This document shows positions 47,101 to 61,764 of a stretch of 64,000 bases of DNA, piece by piece (within the stretch, counting starts at the first letter, position 1; each line of letters starts with the position of its first letter). The stretch covers positions 501,034-565,033 of the forward strand of contig VXAY01007399.1 of NCBI GenBank assembly GCA_013399855.1, read 5' to 3'. The translations under genes and the position numbers were made by a program. The stretch comes from Oxyruncus cristatus. Its lineage: Eukaryota; Chordata; Aves; Passeriformes; Cotingidae. The notes under the pieces were generated by a model that worked only from the letters and a program-made list of their open reading frames with translations, made no database searches and had not been told where the DNA came from.

Positions 47101-48019
47101 GCACTGGAGAACACTCGATGTTGTTCCTGTAACGATGCAGCTCTCATTATGCCGTTATTCACACACCTGCTCAATTAGCTCCTCTGAAAAGCCATTAATG
47201 ACCCTCAGGTAAGCTAAGGGTCAAACATCCCCGAAGGTTTCTTGTTCTTCAGGTAACTATTCTCAAGGACTTGCTTCCTTCAATGGTTTGGCCAGTCTAG
47301 CTGGCCTGGTGAGGGGGTGATATCAGCCACCACGAGAAGACAGAGAAAAATCCTTGTCAGTGAAGAGAAGGACATCTCCCAGCCTGATACACATTCACTC
47401 TTGAACATGCAAGATACAAGAGGAGGAAGAAAGGGGAAGGTCTCACTGCTCTCCTTCTCCCTGTGGAGTGGGCACTGCCTGGGTAGAGCTACTCCTCAGG
47501 AAAGTAAGAGCACCCTTGGGGCTGGGGGTATTCCCCCAGAGCATGGAGGACAAGCTTAAGTTGTGATAAAAGAGGAGGATATAAATTCCTGGAGAGGATG
47601 CCATCTTCTGTTAATCATGATGGATTGGAAACCATCTTTGCTAGGGAAGCAGAGCTTTAACCACAACTTGGCAAGGGCTGCCTGCCAGGGAAGGATGGGT
47701 CTACACATGCCCCCGATTTTCTTCTAACCTTATGGCATCCCTCATGGTTGCTGCTGGAAACAGGAGATGCTTCCACTTGGTCCCACAAAGGCTGTACTTG
47801 TCTCCTCCTTCAGCTCGGTGCTGAAGCCCTGTGCTGGGCAGGGCTGAGGAGAAACCCAAACCCAAGGCTCGGGCTGTGCCAAAAGGGACCACGCACAGTC
47901 CCGCACCGAGGGGCAGGATGGAGGATGGCTGCCCTGAGCTCACCTGCAGCAAGGGCTTTGTAAGCACGGGCAGACGAGAGGCAGATGAGTCCTGTGAGTT
48001 TAAGTTGAGTTAGTTACCA

Positions 48020-48160
48020 GCAGAAAAGGCTGGATGGGGCTTTGAGCAACCTCGTCAAGTGAAAGGTGTCCCTGCCCACAGCGGGGCAGTTGGAACACAA
48101 CGATCTGTAAGGTCCCTTCCAACCCAAACCATTCTACGGCTCTGTAATTCTATGATGATG
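48020..48160 (+). mobile_element. CR1 LINE 3' end
   Basis: GCTGGATGGGGCTTTGAGCA, AAGGTGTCCCTGCCCACAGC, AAGGTCCCTTCCAACCCAAA, CCATTCTACGGCTCTGTAAT and TCTATGATGATGC form the standard CR1 3' terminus. It is 5'-truncated to about 140 bp. Confidence 0.93.
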
Positions 48161-51100
48161 CAGATTGTGAAGGAAAGCAAAGTAAAAATTTGATTCACTG
48201 AAAACAGAGAGAGAGGACAAAGCTTCAGCTCTCACATGTGGGACTTGAGGAAGCAAAACTGCTCCTCTCTGTAAGGCCCACGGAAGGAAGGAAAGGCATC
48301 ACAGCACCAACCTGCCCACTGATGTCCAACTGCTCCACCAGGGCAGGGAGTGTCAGTGCTCCAAACCCCTCACCCTGGAGCAGCCACGGAAACGCCCGGA
48401 GGGGCACCCGGCGCCACGTCACCGAGGTTCATCTCTGAGTCTGGGCAGGAACGCTTTCAGCACCCTCCCATCCTGGAGCCAGTGTGAGTTATCTACCAGG
48501 CTGGTGTTTGGCAGGCAGGAACCGTGGCACAGGGAGATCCCACATCAAGCACATGCCTCCGTGCTGCACCCCGGCACTGGGGCTCCCAGCCCGCATGGCT
48601 GAGCACCCTGCTCACAATTACAGATCTGCCACTTTCCTTGGCCCTTTCATCATCCCAGACATGCAATACCAACCAAACCTGGCAACTGCCTCTCATTTAC
48701 CTTCCCAAGAGTTGAAAGGACCTGGCCAGTATTTATAGCAGCAAATCGAGCTAGTAGTGCACCAGCTGCTTTGAGAAAAATAGCTGAGGCTTTTCTGAGC
48801 CCAGGATTATTTATTATTCATCAAATTGGATTCCAGCTTTCCCCTTCAATTTCATGTGTCATTTTTCCTAAAATATGGATTTTAGTTTATGTTGAGGTTT
48901 TACTTAAGGATTAAAAAGGAGGACACAAAAAGGAAAAACAGGAGAAAGGAAAGCAGGATAATTAAAAAAGGCATTCTCTAAAAACAACAAAATGTTCAGT
49001 GAACAAAATTTCCCCTCACAGAAGCTGTCAAAGGCAAGGACATCAACAAAAGTGTTGATGCATGTTTTTTATGAATTACTTCTCATGAATTAGCTCAATG
49101 GATCAAGAACCCAGTTTATACCAACACCTCTGCCCGGACCGGCACAGCTGACAGAAAACCGTGTCCCACATCAGCTGTGGGACCGAGCACCCTGCAAACC
49201 AGGAGCGTCCCTCTGGCAGGGCTGGGGCAGGCGGGAGGTGAAGGAGCGGGCATGGCTGATGCAAGGCTCCTGCTCGGAGACCTCACTCCTCTGCCAGCCA
49301 CCCAGAGCACGTCTGACAAAGCCGGCTGACCACAGGGCCGTGAGAAAAGGACGGGATCCGCAACTGAATTACCACATCTGCTTTCTCCAGGGCTTGCCCA
49401 GGAGTGAGTCACGTCAAGAGGAGGCTTTGAGCAGGGTCTGGACCTGGGCAGATAAAAGCAGCGTTATTTGTGTTGTGTTGGCTTGAAACAGCCAGAGAGA
49501 AAAGTGCACAGCGCATCAGTCCTGCAAAATAAATACAGCACCGTGGAGGCTTATCCAGGAGGGAAGTCCTGGGAAATGCTCTCATTTGTTTATCATCTGG
49601 CCAGAGACGAGAAAGCACAAAGCAAGAACCAGGCAGGGCCAGAGAAGAGGTGTCATGGCAGGAGACACCCTGTGCCTACCCGAACACTGTGGTGGTGGTC
49701 AGGGCAGACAGTGCCCAGCACCACACAGGGCTGAGAGCAAAGCAACAGGACTAGTTCTTTCTGGGATTGCTCTTCCTGGGTCCTTAGGCTTTCCCTCAGA
49801 GAAAGAGGGCCCCAAAGCAGAACAGAACATCTGTCTCAGAGGTGGATCCCCTCTGCAGCACTAAATCAAGGCAGAACTGGCTGCAATCACTTCCCGCTTG
49901 ACAAGAGGCCTCAATGGGCACGTGGTCCCTTCTCCCTGCACCAGGGACCCAGTGCTGTGGGGTCAGGGTAAGAATTACCCACAGAAGCTCAAGGGCACAC
50001 TCCTGCAGTGCTGTCCAGCCTTGAATAGGGAGGGGGAAAAAGACCAGGGGAGTTTCTTCCCTGAGCAGGGTCCTTTGGGAGAGACACCATAAGGGCTCTA
50101 ACCTATCAGGCAGGCATTTCCCATTTCCCTGGTTCCTTCAGCAATGAATACTTTCCCTCCTGTGTTAAAGGTGTTCACTGCTGCAGGATCACGTCAGGAC
50201 AAGCTCTCCAGTCCCCAGGGCTTAAGCAAGTGCAAGTCAGACAGGCACAGCCTGAGTGTGTCTCTTCCATGCAAAGGGGAGGGAGAGACACAAGAACCAC
50301 TTAAATGAGGAAAAACAAGTTCACAGGAGGGGTACTGCTTCATGGAACCAAATCCCACAAAAATCCAACCCCAAACCCGATACCAGGGTGTTGGTAGGAA
50401 GGCTACAGAGCAGGCTTAGGATGGAAAACCAGGGAGAGGCAAAGAGCAGCGCCTGCAATAGGGACCATGAGTGGAAAGAGAAGAACCAGGCTGAGGAAGA
50501 CACCAGGAAAGGCAAGAGACACCTCCACAGCAAGAAACAGATGGTCCAAAATGACAGGCAGGTCCTTGCACGTCACGTCAGACACCGTGGGTAAACATTC
50601 ACTGCTGACATTTCACACCTACACAAGGCTGCATCACCACATCTCACCCAGAAGGGGAGACAACATCCTCGCAGCACTTGTCCCCAGTGCCAGGTCCTCC
50701 AGCCCAGGTCTCTGGAATTAGACTCCAGGTCTATTCCCCGGAGAGTCTAAACAGAAGGGGGGTGGGTGGGTGAGGGAAGGGAGTCTAGTTCAAGAGGTCC
50801 GTTGCTCTGAACAGCTGCTGTCCCCAAGACATCTCTGCTCTGGAGGTCTCCAATTCGTTTGGTCAGATTTCCCTTTCTGTTCAGTCCAGGGCAAGAATTT
50901 GAAAGGATTTTCCAGGGGCACAAAAGCCCCTGAATTCCCTTTAATTTCCTTGCCAACCCAAGGGTCACAGCAGCCTTCCAAGGCTTGAGGTGAAGGGTCA
51001 CATCACCTGGAAAGGGATGAGTTGTTTTGCCATTCAAGCCCAGAGGGGAAGATATGTTCTACCTGAGCAGGTAACAAACATCACAGCAACAGCTCTGCCA

Positions 51101-54100
51101 AGCCAGGGTGCATGATTTAGAAATCCTTTTCTTTCCCGAGCTTTTAGAAATTAACTCTGATGTCTAATGCCTTGATCATTCAAGAGAACAACTAAGCAAT
51201 AAGAGACAAGCAATTTCAAAAAAAGACAATAAATTTTCTCTCTGACATAAAAAAAAAAAAAAAATTGTCATTTTTTTCTCTCAAAGAGCCCAGAGGTCTC
51301 TAAACAGTGAACGAAAACCAGAAGATTTCTGCTTGGTGTCTTCCCCACTACACAACTCTCTGAGCATATGAAAGTAGCTAAAGCATCTATATAACATAGA
51401 GAAGGGAGATCAGAATTGCCTCTAAAAGAGCAATGGGGCTCAAAGTTCCTGACAACTGATTGTGTGTATTGTACCTTACACTTGCATTTCAAAATGAGTT
51501 TGTGCTAAGGGCAACCCCCACCCCAAATCATTTCAACCAGATCTCGAGTCTGCTGGAAAACAAAGGTACTTTTTGTGGTGAATTATTCACAGTGCTCTTC
51601 TATCTGCACATGTCACAACTCGGGGGAAATTAGAAAAGGCAACTAATCAGGAATGCCATGGTGCAACTATTTCCATCCTTGCCCAGTGGCTGTGTGCCCT
51701 GGCACTGCTCACAACCCACCTGGGTCCTGGGCAGAGGGAAAGTTTTGTGTGTAACCTGCACTTTGAACACTTCCTTAACACCTGCAACAGGTGTGACACA
51801 TTTCCAAGAGCCGTCTGCTCTACTCAGCTCTGAAGCACCTGTCAGCCACCATTTGCTCTAGACCCAACTCTGTTCCTGATGGAGTGTACATGACCATGGC
51901 ACACTCAGCACTGCTTCCAGGGACATCAGCTCCCTCTGCTTGGGAGCAGAGAAACAGTTTTACTGGCCTGGGTCATAATATTTAATAACAGAAACTGCTG
52001 GAGCTCTAAAACATCCCCCACAAAATGAACTTATGTAGACATGTCGGATGGGCTTTGAGAAGTGCAGACATCTGCCCTGGGCTGAGGACATCCTTGAGGC
52101 ACTGAAACCCAGCTCCTTCAACAAGAGCTTACACCAGCTGAGTAAGTGTTTCCTAACACTGCAGAGGTTCTCTTCCAGAAAACTGGGTGAAGCTGGAGAT
52201 CCATGCTCCCTTGCCTTCATTCACCATATTCTCGCTGTCATTTTCTGCTCTTCAACTTCAAACCCCACTCTCCAGGGCAGTACCTGAAGTGCAGGGTCCA
52301 GGGGAAGCAAATAGCTGAAGTCAGCCAACCCAGAGGCTTTTCACAAGCATCATGCACCAAAGACAAGTTACTGCAAGCGCCCCTTCCACAGCCAGGCAGC
52401 TGCTGCTCACCCAGCCACAACACCTGATAAACTCTTTCTACTCCAACCTGTAAGCTTCTGTTGCAGAAGACACAACTGAGGGCATTTAGATAAGAGATGG
52501 CATTAAAGATAAGAAAAGGTATGATAACCACCTGATTATGCCTCCCATGCAGCCTAATCTGTCACCACAATCTGCTCACCGACCTGGCCACTGACACCAC
52601 CAAAGCACTGTTCCCACACCGCTGGACCCCCGGGCTGTGCTCCAGGCAGGATCTAAAGGAGCACTGGGTGATGAGGGGCAGACACAAGTGCACAGGGCTT
52701 GGCCAGCGTCATCTGCCTTTGACTTGCAGCTTACTGTCCTGGGATGGCTTAGTGAGCTAATCCTTCCCCGTGGCTGGGGAGAGGACATGCTGACCCCCCC
52801 GGGCTTCCTTCAGCTGTGCCGGGAGGGAGCTGCCGGTTTGCCTGTTGGCAGGTCAAGCTCAGGAGCTCAGGGGAAGCGCTGAGCATGTCCAATTTGTGAG
52901 GACTCCCCATTAAAAGCATGTCTGAGATCCTTCTGCTCCACAGCAGCCAGCCTAAGCAGTGGGAGTTTCACCTCCTGGCTCCTTCTCCTGCCTGTTGCAC
53001 CGGCCTCTCCTCGTGCCCTGAGCCATCCCAAGAAATGGTGGAAGTGCAGGTGCCACCCCAAACACTTTAGAGGAGGATGTAACACTACCTGAGCAATCCA
53101 CTTTGTGCAAGGCGGGTGGAACATGACCAACCAGGGCAAATCCCACCCAGCACGTGCTTATCTCACCAGATCTGTGGTTCAGATTGGAGAGGTGATTTCC
53201 CAGTGCACGTTATCAGTAACACTCCATGTACAGCTCTTGTTGGACAATGGGAGAGGCTTTCTCTTCCACGGCACAAGCCAGATCACTGAGTCACACAGCA
53301 CTAATGGCAGAAGACTTTGCTGCCTGTCCCAGACTCCTGCTTGGAATGGCAGAGTCCCACTACCTTGGCTGATCATAGCCATGGGAGAGTGGTGAGAGGC
53401 CGGGAAGGGGAATTTTAGTTTGGGATTTACACCTGAAACCTGACACCAAGGAAATGGGTCTCAAAGTGGCAGCAGCAACCTGTGTCCACACCTGATGCTT
53501 AAGGAAGGGAGTGGTTGTCAGGAACTACAAACTGTTAGCAAATTCTGAGCCTCTTGAAATATGGATTTGAAGCAGGGACATACTCCCAGTCACTCAGTAC
53601 AACACAACAGGGAGAAAGGCCTTGCATCAAGGGAAGCAGGGAAGAAAAAGGAAAGATGGATACCCTCCCTTCTCAGAGGTCTTCAGTGAACCCACCAGGC
53701 AGCATCAAAATCCCAGGTAACAACAAGAAAGGGAATAAGACCCCAAATCCAAATGTTGAAACCAGACTGTGAAGAGTCAACAAGGGAGGAGGTTTGGTAT
53801 GGGAGACAAGAAAGCCTCTTGAGAAAGAGCTTGAGAGATGAGCCATAAGATGTACAGGAAATGAAACAGCACCCGCAGCTCTGCACCTGGGCTGTCACCC
53901 AACCAAAAGCATTTCAACAGTGCCACAAACCATTTCCTCAGCCAAGCACGGACACTGCTGAGGGATGCAGGCAACCATGATGACCTGTCTTTAGGATGTT
54001 CTGCAGCCTCCAAAGACACTGGCTCACCCTCAGCAACCTGTTTTTACTGGCATTTCTGCCTCCTGGACTACAACAGCAGAGAGGAGAACATCACCACAGC

Positions 54101-56798
54101 GTGGATTTCTTGCAGCTTTCCACACCTGCAGGTCTTTGGGCAGTACCTCTGCTCCCGTGGCTTTGGCTCACTTTGGCTCACTTGGGCACACCATCCCAAT
54201 CATAAAGATATTGTCCCTATATCTACGGGAGGAAAAGGCCAAGGTCTCCAGGGCTCAGGTCACCAGCTCCAGCTCAGAACAGGGAGTCCAGAGCCAAACC
54301 AAACTTTCCCTACAACAGCACATCTCCATCCAGCGCCCAAACACTGGGGTGCCTTCCAGTAGGCAAAGCCACAAGTGTCCCACAGGATGGGCCCAGCCAA
54401 AAGAAACAAGAACACAGGTGCTGATCTTGGCTCAGCTGCTGCAGCTACAGAAGCCGAGCTCCACACAGGCTGCACAAGTCAGCTGAGACAGTGGAAGGAC
54501 AGCTGGATGCTCCAGCCACGCGGTGCTCTCACTGCCAGTGGCACCCAGCCAGCCTCAGCCAAACCTGCCTCGCCATGTCCGAGCTGGAGATCACAGCAGG
54601 ACCACGCGTGGACACGTTACACGGTCTGAAGCAAGGCACTCCACCTTCCAGTGCGTCAGGAGCCCCGTCCAGGAAGGCTGGTTGGAGTATGACCTCCCCT
54701 ATCTCACAGGTCTGCAGCAAAGATTCCAAGGGTGTTTGTGCAATGCCGCGATTACGAGACATCCCACTGACGTGGCGGCTTTTCATCAAACAGGAGTGCA
54801 GGGAAACCTACCAGCAGGGGTGCAGTGGGGCTCTGTGATGGATTACCCACTGGAGAAAAGGACTGTTTCCAGCACTATCCAAGACCTTTGGGGTAGCTTG
54901 ACTCACACAAACACCGGCACACAGAAATGGTGCATGTTTTTCCCACCAGCCCTGCATTGTCAGGCCCAGCTCACAGGACTGGCCCTGAAAGCCTTTTTTG
55001 AAAGGGGCTTGGCCAAGGTCTCTCAGTTCCCAGCCCATGAACAGCCCCTTCCTCCACAGAGGAGATCTAAGCAGACAAAGCCCACCTAGAAAGGATAAGA
55101 AGTCCTCATCTATTAGCATGGGAAAGTAAATGAAGAGAGATTTACCCTTCATGTCTGCAGATGAGACAAGGATGACTGTGATGGGAAACACGGTGCATGG
55201 AGTTCTCAGCCAGGCCAGGCTCCTTGAGAGGCCACAGGAAAGCTGGAGCAAACAAAAGCCACAGTTGGCCCATGGACCCTGTTGAGCTGTTATGTGGGCT
55301 GTGACCATGTTTTTTCCTTCCTTAGCATTCCCGATGCTGTTTTTCTGGCTTTACCTGGCTGCCACATTAGAGGGTGATAAGAGGTTTCCGAGGGCATGCC
55401 ATCACTCCGAGACAGTTTCCCATCATGGGCTATACCAGGTGATGGACTTCATCCCTGCATGAGAACAAAGACCACAAAATTAAACATGGCCCCCCACAAA
55501 AGCTCCTGGAAACACCCTCTCCCACACTTTGTACAGGTCCACCACCAGCCCACCTGTTTTTTAGGTGCAACAGGACCCATTGGAACACCACCAGCTGCAG
55601 GAAAAACGTGCAATGTATCCTGCAAGGCCACAGAGCAGCTTTGTATTCATCAAGGATGACAACTCAAGGAAAGAAAAGACTCAGGAGAAAGGAAAATCAG
55701 TGTTGTGACTCAGAGGAAAAGTGGCCTTAAAGCCTCTCCAGCACAACAGTCCTGAAAATGATTGTAAAGATGCTGTGTTGAGTCAAGAACGATTTCACTG
55801 CTGTCTCTCTGCACACACGTGTTTTGCATTTGGACACCTCATCAGAGCTGATAACTTTGGAAGGGGCCTCACAACCCATCTGGCCCCAACCCCAGCTCTG
55901 AGCAGTCTTCACGTACCTGATCTCCCCTGTGAAGGGAAAGCTCCCAGGCTGCCAGCTGGGAATTCACTGCTCCATCTGCACAACTGAGAAGGGAAGGAAA
56001 AGGGTTAAATCTATTACAAACCCCCTTTCATTTACACATGGGGGCTTGTTTTAACTAACCCCAGGGATTTCAGTGGTGTTATTAGTTAAACTGGTGCAGA
56101 TAGATGTGGACAGATTATAGCAGCCTTGCTTAGTTTGCCAAGGAATTGACTTCAGATGAACTGATGCAAATGTTCTTAAGAACAATTTCCATGCAGCCTG
56201 AGCATGAGCAAGAAGATAAAAAACAACCTTAATTGAATAGCTAAATCACATAAAATTTCTCACTGGATGAAAACAAAGACTGTTTAGGAGGAAAAGGCTC
56301 AGGGATCCTAAGGAGAGGAGTGGCTAACACAGGTTGCAGCTTTCCACATTCCAAAAGCCACAGCTCACCAAAAGCCCTGGGGTGATTCATGCCTTGGGGA
56401 GAGCAGAAATACCTGGGGAGGAGGTGGAGCTGGATCCAGCATCTCCCTGGCCGGCAGGAAAGGAAAGTCTCACTGGTCTGTGCAGGCAAGAGGGTTTCAG
56501 GAGGATGGAGTCCGGTTACAGGTTGCCACAGCAGAGGTAAGTGTGCCACACTCCAGGAATAAAGCTGGTTCACTGCCAACCCTGCACTCTGGCTGCAGAG
56601 ACTGGGGGAAGCCACTCACAGCGACCAGCGTTTGGTCCAGGGGGTGGGGACCCGATGAAGGATAAGAAAGGGACCCAGGACATTAAATAAATACTGCCCT
56701 AAGAACCACATTCACGCTTTTAAAGAGGTTCCTGCCAAGGCCAGAGAATGCACTTGCCCCGGTCTCAGTGGTCACACTGCCTTGCTACTCGCTGCACT

Positions 56799-56817
56799 AC
56801 AGACAGACAGACAGACA
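56799..56817. repeat. ACAG microsatellite
   Basis: Between four and five tandem ACAG units. Confidence 0.9.
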
Positions 56818-59800
56818 TGCTGGCTCCAACCACGGGGCCACAGCCACAGTCCTTTTGTCACTCACTCGGCATTCTGGTACTTCTCCCAGTGTAAGCCAGC
56901 GGCAGCAGCAGCACTGCTGGGGTGCAGCACCGCTCCCAAAGCCTGGGACCTCATGACAGGGCCAGAGCAGCTCGGTGCAGGAGGAGGGGCAGCTGACCCC
57001 GCAGCTCTTTGATCCAGCCTGTGAACTGCTGGGGTGGATTAAGGAAAGAGGACTTGAGCTGACCTTCATTAGCTTTCTACTGCTCCTTTCCCATCTTGCA
57101 AATTAGCAAAGTATTTGCATCTAAAAGGCAGCGGAGCCAACTTGCTGGGGCCAGGGCAGAGGCACTTGCAGAAGAGGGCAAAGGAGCTTTTCATTTAAGA
57201 GAGGGGAGGAAAAAAAAAACCACACCTACTTTTCTGCCTACCGGGGCCAGGATGGAAAACACAGATAACACAAATGCAACCTGGCATTCCCCTCCTCTCC
57301 AGTGTCACAGCAGAGCCCAGCACAGGCCTGGCAAGATGACCTCATGTGATTTCAAAGCTGCCTCCACAGCTTCAATAGGTGGGAGAAGAGGAAGGAAAAC
57401 AGCCCCCAATCACCACACCAATTTTCATTGCTATTAAATATAATCATCTCTGCTCCCTTTCATCTTTGCTTCTCCTCCAAGTGCTGGCAACGAAGGCGGC
57501 ACAGAGTGAGGAGAGGCAGGAGAGTGGGGTAATTGCAGCAAAGAACGTGACCTCCAAACACACTGCTGAGCCACGGGGCAGGGAGTGCAGGGAAACCCAC
57601 TGGCCACAGGGAAAACAACAGGCCTGTTGCTACCAGAGGGTGGCAAAGGGAGCAGAGAGAAAGACTTGCTCAACTTCATTTCTTGAAGCAAAGCAAGTGA
57701 TTCCCAGTGCAGGGAGCAGTTCGGCACCGATCCCAAGCTCCAGATCCCACTCAAGCAAATTTCACCAAATGTCCCTTTGGAAGTGAGTAGCAAGGCTGGC
57801 TCTTGGCACAGGCAAAGCAGGCATTAGCCTGAGGCAGCAAATTTCTGGAGGTGGCGATATCACCCCAGGCACGCTGCAGGCTGGGGCCACACCAGAGCTG
57901 GTGGCCGTGGCCATGGCCATGACCTCACCACAGCTGCAAGGTCTCTGGAGCCATCTGACCACTCAACACCACCAACACAGACCCACTTAAAGGCATCCAA
58001 AGAATTTGCACTGTCCTCTACAGCACAGAGCCTGGACCCTGCCTCCCCTCACCCACCCGGACTGCCAAATTTTGAACACCGATCCCATGGCCCACCCTTA
58101 TTCCTGCTCCTGCTTCACTGTGTGACCAGCAGGTACTCAGGCAAGAATTTTTGCTTCTGCCTCCATCACCTGGGCCGCAGTCCAGGCATTTTCACGGACA
58201 ATCCAGCCCTTTGTGCTCAGCTGAGCTCCTCTGCTCCTGTCTGACACTGGGTTGATGTGAAAGGCTGTGCTAGCGGGCAGGTTTTCGCTTTCTCCTCCAG
58301 AACACCTTGCTCCAGACACGTCGTGGCAAATGTTCCTTTTTTAAGAGCTATTGATTTCATAAATAATAGAGTAAAGGAAAGAAACACATCGCACACAGGT
58401 CAAATAATCTCCCCGTTAGGAAACAAACAGGAGCTACAAAGTAAAAAATAACCCAGCAGGCGTGCATCTTTAAGGAGATCAAGTGGCATTAGGAGTTATT
58501 TGTTAATTAACTTAAGAGCACATAGATAGGGCCATATTCAAACAGGTCACCTTGGAGGGTCTTGCTCCGCAAGCCTGCCTTCCTCATTCTGGGAGCACTG
58601 AGCAGCTTCTGCAACAACTCAGAACCTCTGTCTCGGTTCTACTGCCCGGTGTTCATCAGGGACAAGTGCCAAAAGCCAAAATCTTCATCCTTAGCTCCTG
58701 GAGAAAGCTCTTGTCTAGTGAACCCTACACAATCAGAAGCTTCTTCAGCCACAGGCCTCTATCACAAGACTCAGACACAGAAATAAACACCTCCTGCCCC
58801 CAGCTTGAAAAGAACAACATCTTCTGAAACAACCACAGCCTGAAAGAACAGAACAAAAAAGGATATTCCAAGGCTTTCACAGGATGAAACCCATCTTGGT
58901 TAATCCTGGTTAGCACAAGGCTCCTGCCACACCACAATGACCAAGGGTAGCAGCAGGCAGGCAGAGCCCTTTTGTTATGGCATCTACACATGGCAGAGCA
59001 GATTCACACAAGGGGGAGAGCAATGACACCCTCATCTCCATGCCCAGATCATGCTGTGAGGGGATTCTCCTCCTGCAAGCAGTGCCCAGCACACTCCCAA
59101 GCTGGGAGGGCACGTAAGATCTGCCCATTTCAGCTGAGCAGTGAAGCCCTTCCTCCAGCTGGGAGATCTGCACACCAAAGCTCAGCTCTGGACTCCAGCA
59201 GGGCTGTGAAAACGTGAGGGGGGAATCATTGCCAAGAGCAGCCGCCCCAGAGGGAACTGAGGCCATGCAGGAGCTCCATCCAGGCAGCTACTTAGCTTAA
59301 CCCTTTCAGTCACCAGCTGAAAGAACAGCTACCACCAGCAGCACACACTCCACACAGCCACAAGCTCTTGGAGTGAGCAGGACCAGCCTTTGCAGAACTT
59401 CTCACTGGAGATTTACAGAAAAATCCTTGTGCCACACAGAGCACCACCATATCCTCAGCTTGCCCGGGGTCTGGAAGGCAGCAGTGAGTTATTAACTGCA
59501 TGGAAGATGCCTGCAGGGAGCAGAAACAGCAAAGGAGAACAAAGGTGACAGGTTTTTGGCACTGGGTCACAGCACTGACTCAAGCCTAACATTTTTGTGA
59601 CAACAAAACGGTGCGTTTCCAGCTGTACTGCATTACCAGGGAGGAAAGGCTGGAGGGCTGGAGTGAGTACAAAGAAATCTAAAGATGGTCACTGGGGAAA
59701 GACTTCCTTGCAGATGGCAAATTCATGGCCCTGAGCAGTGGTCACCTGGCCCGTCTCAGCTGCAGCTCAGCAGATAATGAGTTGCCCTATGCCAGAACGT

Positions 59801-61218
59801 CCCCATGTGTCCATGAGGCTCATCCCTCACCAGAAACCACCCCACAGCACCCTCTCCCAACAGGCTGCTATAAGCATGTCCCCCCACCTTTGCTCAGAAG
59901 TGATACCAGGTAGCTTCCAACCCCATCTGAAGCCTGAGGTGACAGCCACCACTTGTGCTGTGCAGTACACCTTCACCAGCAGCACCGGCTGCTGTGCTAC
60001 AGGGAGACAGGGAGAAAGTAAGGGACGCCAGGGACCTGTGTCCTGGAAGCCCATCTCCCTCTTCCCTGACACACCACATTCAAAACTCTGACGAGCTCTT
60101 CTTTCACAGAACCTGTACCTCGACAGAGGAAGTAATTTATAGATGTCTCCACTGACAAGGAGAACAGGGGACTGAAGAGACATGTCTGCCTGCAATGACA
60201 GTTCTGTTGCAGAGCTACAAATAGATCCCAGCTTTCCCCGAGACACACACAGAACTTCCTACAGCACGGGAAATCCAGGTCAAATACACAGATGAGTATC
60301 AATAAGAGAATCTTCTTTCCCATCGTATTTCCTTCCCAAAACTAGAGGTGATCAGGTCATGCCACTTGAGAAGCACTTGCAGACCAACCATTTCTAAAAG
60401 CAAGAGAAGAACCGCAGCCCTGCTCTCACGTCAGAGTGACAAACCTTTGCAAAACGATTCGCTTCCCTCCCCTCCTACTCAAGAGTTTCAAAAAACATTT
60501 CGTTCAAAAGCAGCTCTTTAAAGAGGTTATATAATAAGTGATTTGCACCACGAGGCTGGCTAGTTTTAGCCCAGCTACTTAGATCATAGTTGGATTTTAT
60601 CTTCCAGCTGGCTGGCAGACTCGCATCCAGTGACGGCCCTGCGGGCAGAGGATGCTCCTGGCCATCGCACTTCCCAGCCAGGGGAGTCAGTACCACAGTG
60701 CTCTGCTGGTTTTGCCTATTCAGTAACGAGCTCTGCTCGTTGTATCTGTCCAATTCCAGCTCCCAGACAGGAAGGAAAGTGGGCAGTGCTTGAAGATTCT
60801 TACTTTTTCACAGATCGTGGTTATGTTTAACATGCTCCACGCTCGTAGCAGCCAAAAAGCCATTTGCAGCAGCACCGGGCTCCCCAGGGGCCAATCTCGG
60901 CACAAAGAACCCTTGCTGAAAGTTTAGTGAGGTCATATGTCTGGCAAATGTAATGGCAACAAATTAAACTACTTTTTTAAGAACTTGGCTTCCATCGTGC
61001 CTTGGAGATCCAAAACAAAATCCTTAACTCTTCGTAGCCTCCCCCTGCACAAAAGCTCCCCACAAGTGCTTTTCAAGGCAGGGTATGTCCTCATGCAGTG
61101 CAGAGGCCACGGCAGCCCGAGTACAAACAACATGCTCCTCCTCACTTGGCTGTTTCACTGCTCCCTGAGTTAAGAGCTTCACAAATTGGACACTGCAGAT
61201 GTGCCCAAGTTAAAAAAA

Positions 61219-61228
61219 NNNNNNNNNN
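61219..61228. other. Assembly gap (10 N) in a poly-A run
   Basis: Ten undetermined bases between A runs (61212-61218 and 61229-61240). Confidence 0.99.
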
Positions 61229-61764
61229 AAAAAAAAAAAAGAAGATAATGATTATAAAATAAAAGTGGATTTAAGCCACTCCGGAGGCTATTCTCTCCCC
61301 TGTGCTCATAAACCATGGTGCTTAGTGGATAAAACATGGAGCCTCGGGACAACACAGGCAATCCGATTTGGGCTCCTCAGATATTTTTTTTTTGAAGTTA
61401 TTGCTCACTGTTGAAGCGCAAGGATTAAAACGTAACCCTTGGATTTTCCAAACATTGCCTGCCTCTCAAGCAATAGTTACCCCGTAGAAGTGCTGGTACA
61501 TTTTAAGTCCTGATATCCTGCTCCAGGTAAGAGGTTGTAAGGGGGGGAATGAAGAGGGTGCAAGCTGCTGAGATTCAGGACAAGGAAATGCTTGAGGTAG
61601 ATAGTACTGTCAGAAGAAATTCCTTCCAGATTACCTTTCTTGCCACCTAAATCATACAGAGGTTGTTAGGGTGGGTATGGGAAGTCAGGAGGAGAGGGAA
61701 TCCGAATTACCTCTACAACAACATTGAACAAGAAGTTGAGCTCAGAAAAGCAACTTTCCCAAAG

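Larger units (their letters stand above)
38648..48020. other. Gene-poor stretch with one assembly gap
   Basis: No recognised coding exon or transposon. It contains a 13-C run leading into a gap (42438-42496), a 12-G run (44147-44158), and an ACC-rich patch with CAACACCAACCAACACC near 46278. The open frames near 43.0-43.6 and 45.3-45.9 kb have no known motifs. Confidence 0.5.
48161..61760. other. Gene-poor GC-rich stretch
   Basis: No recognised coding exon, RNA gene or transposon. It contains an A run at 51248-51264, an 11-bp tandem duplication (TTTGGCTCACT twice) near 54162-54183, the ACAG repeat at 56799-56817 and the gap at 61219-61228. AT-rich blocks at 48770-49100 and 60480-60620 stand out and could be conserved noncoding sequence. 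Confidence 0.5.
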
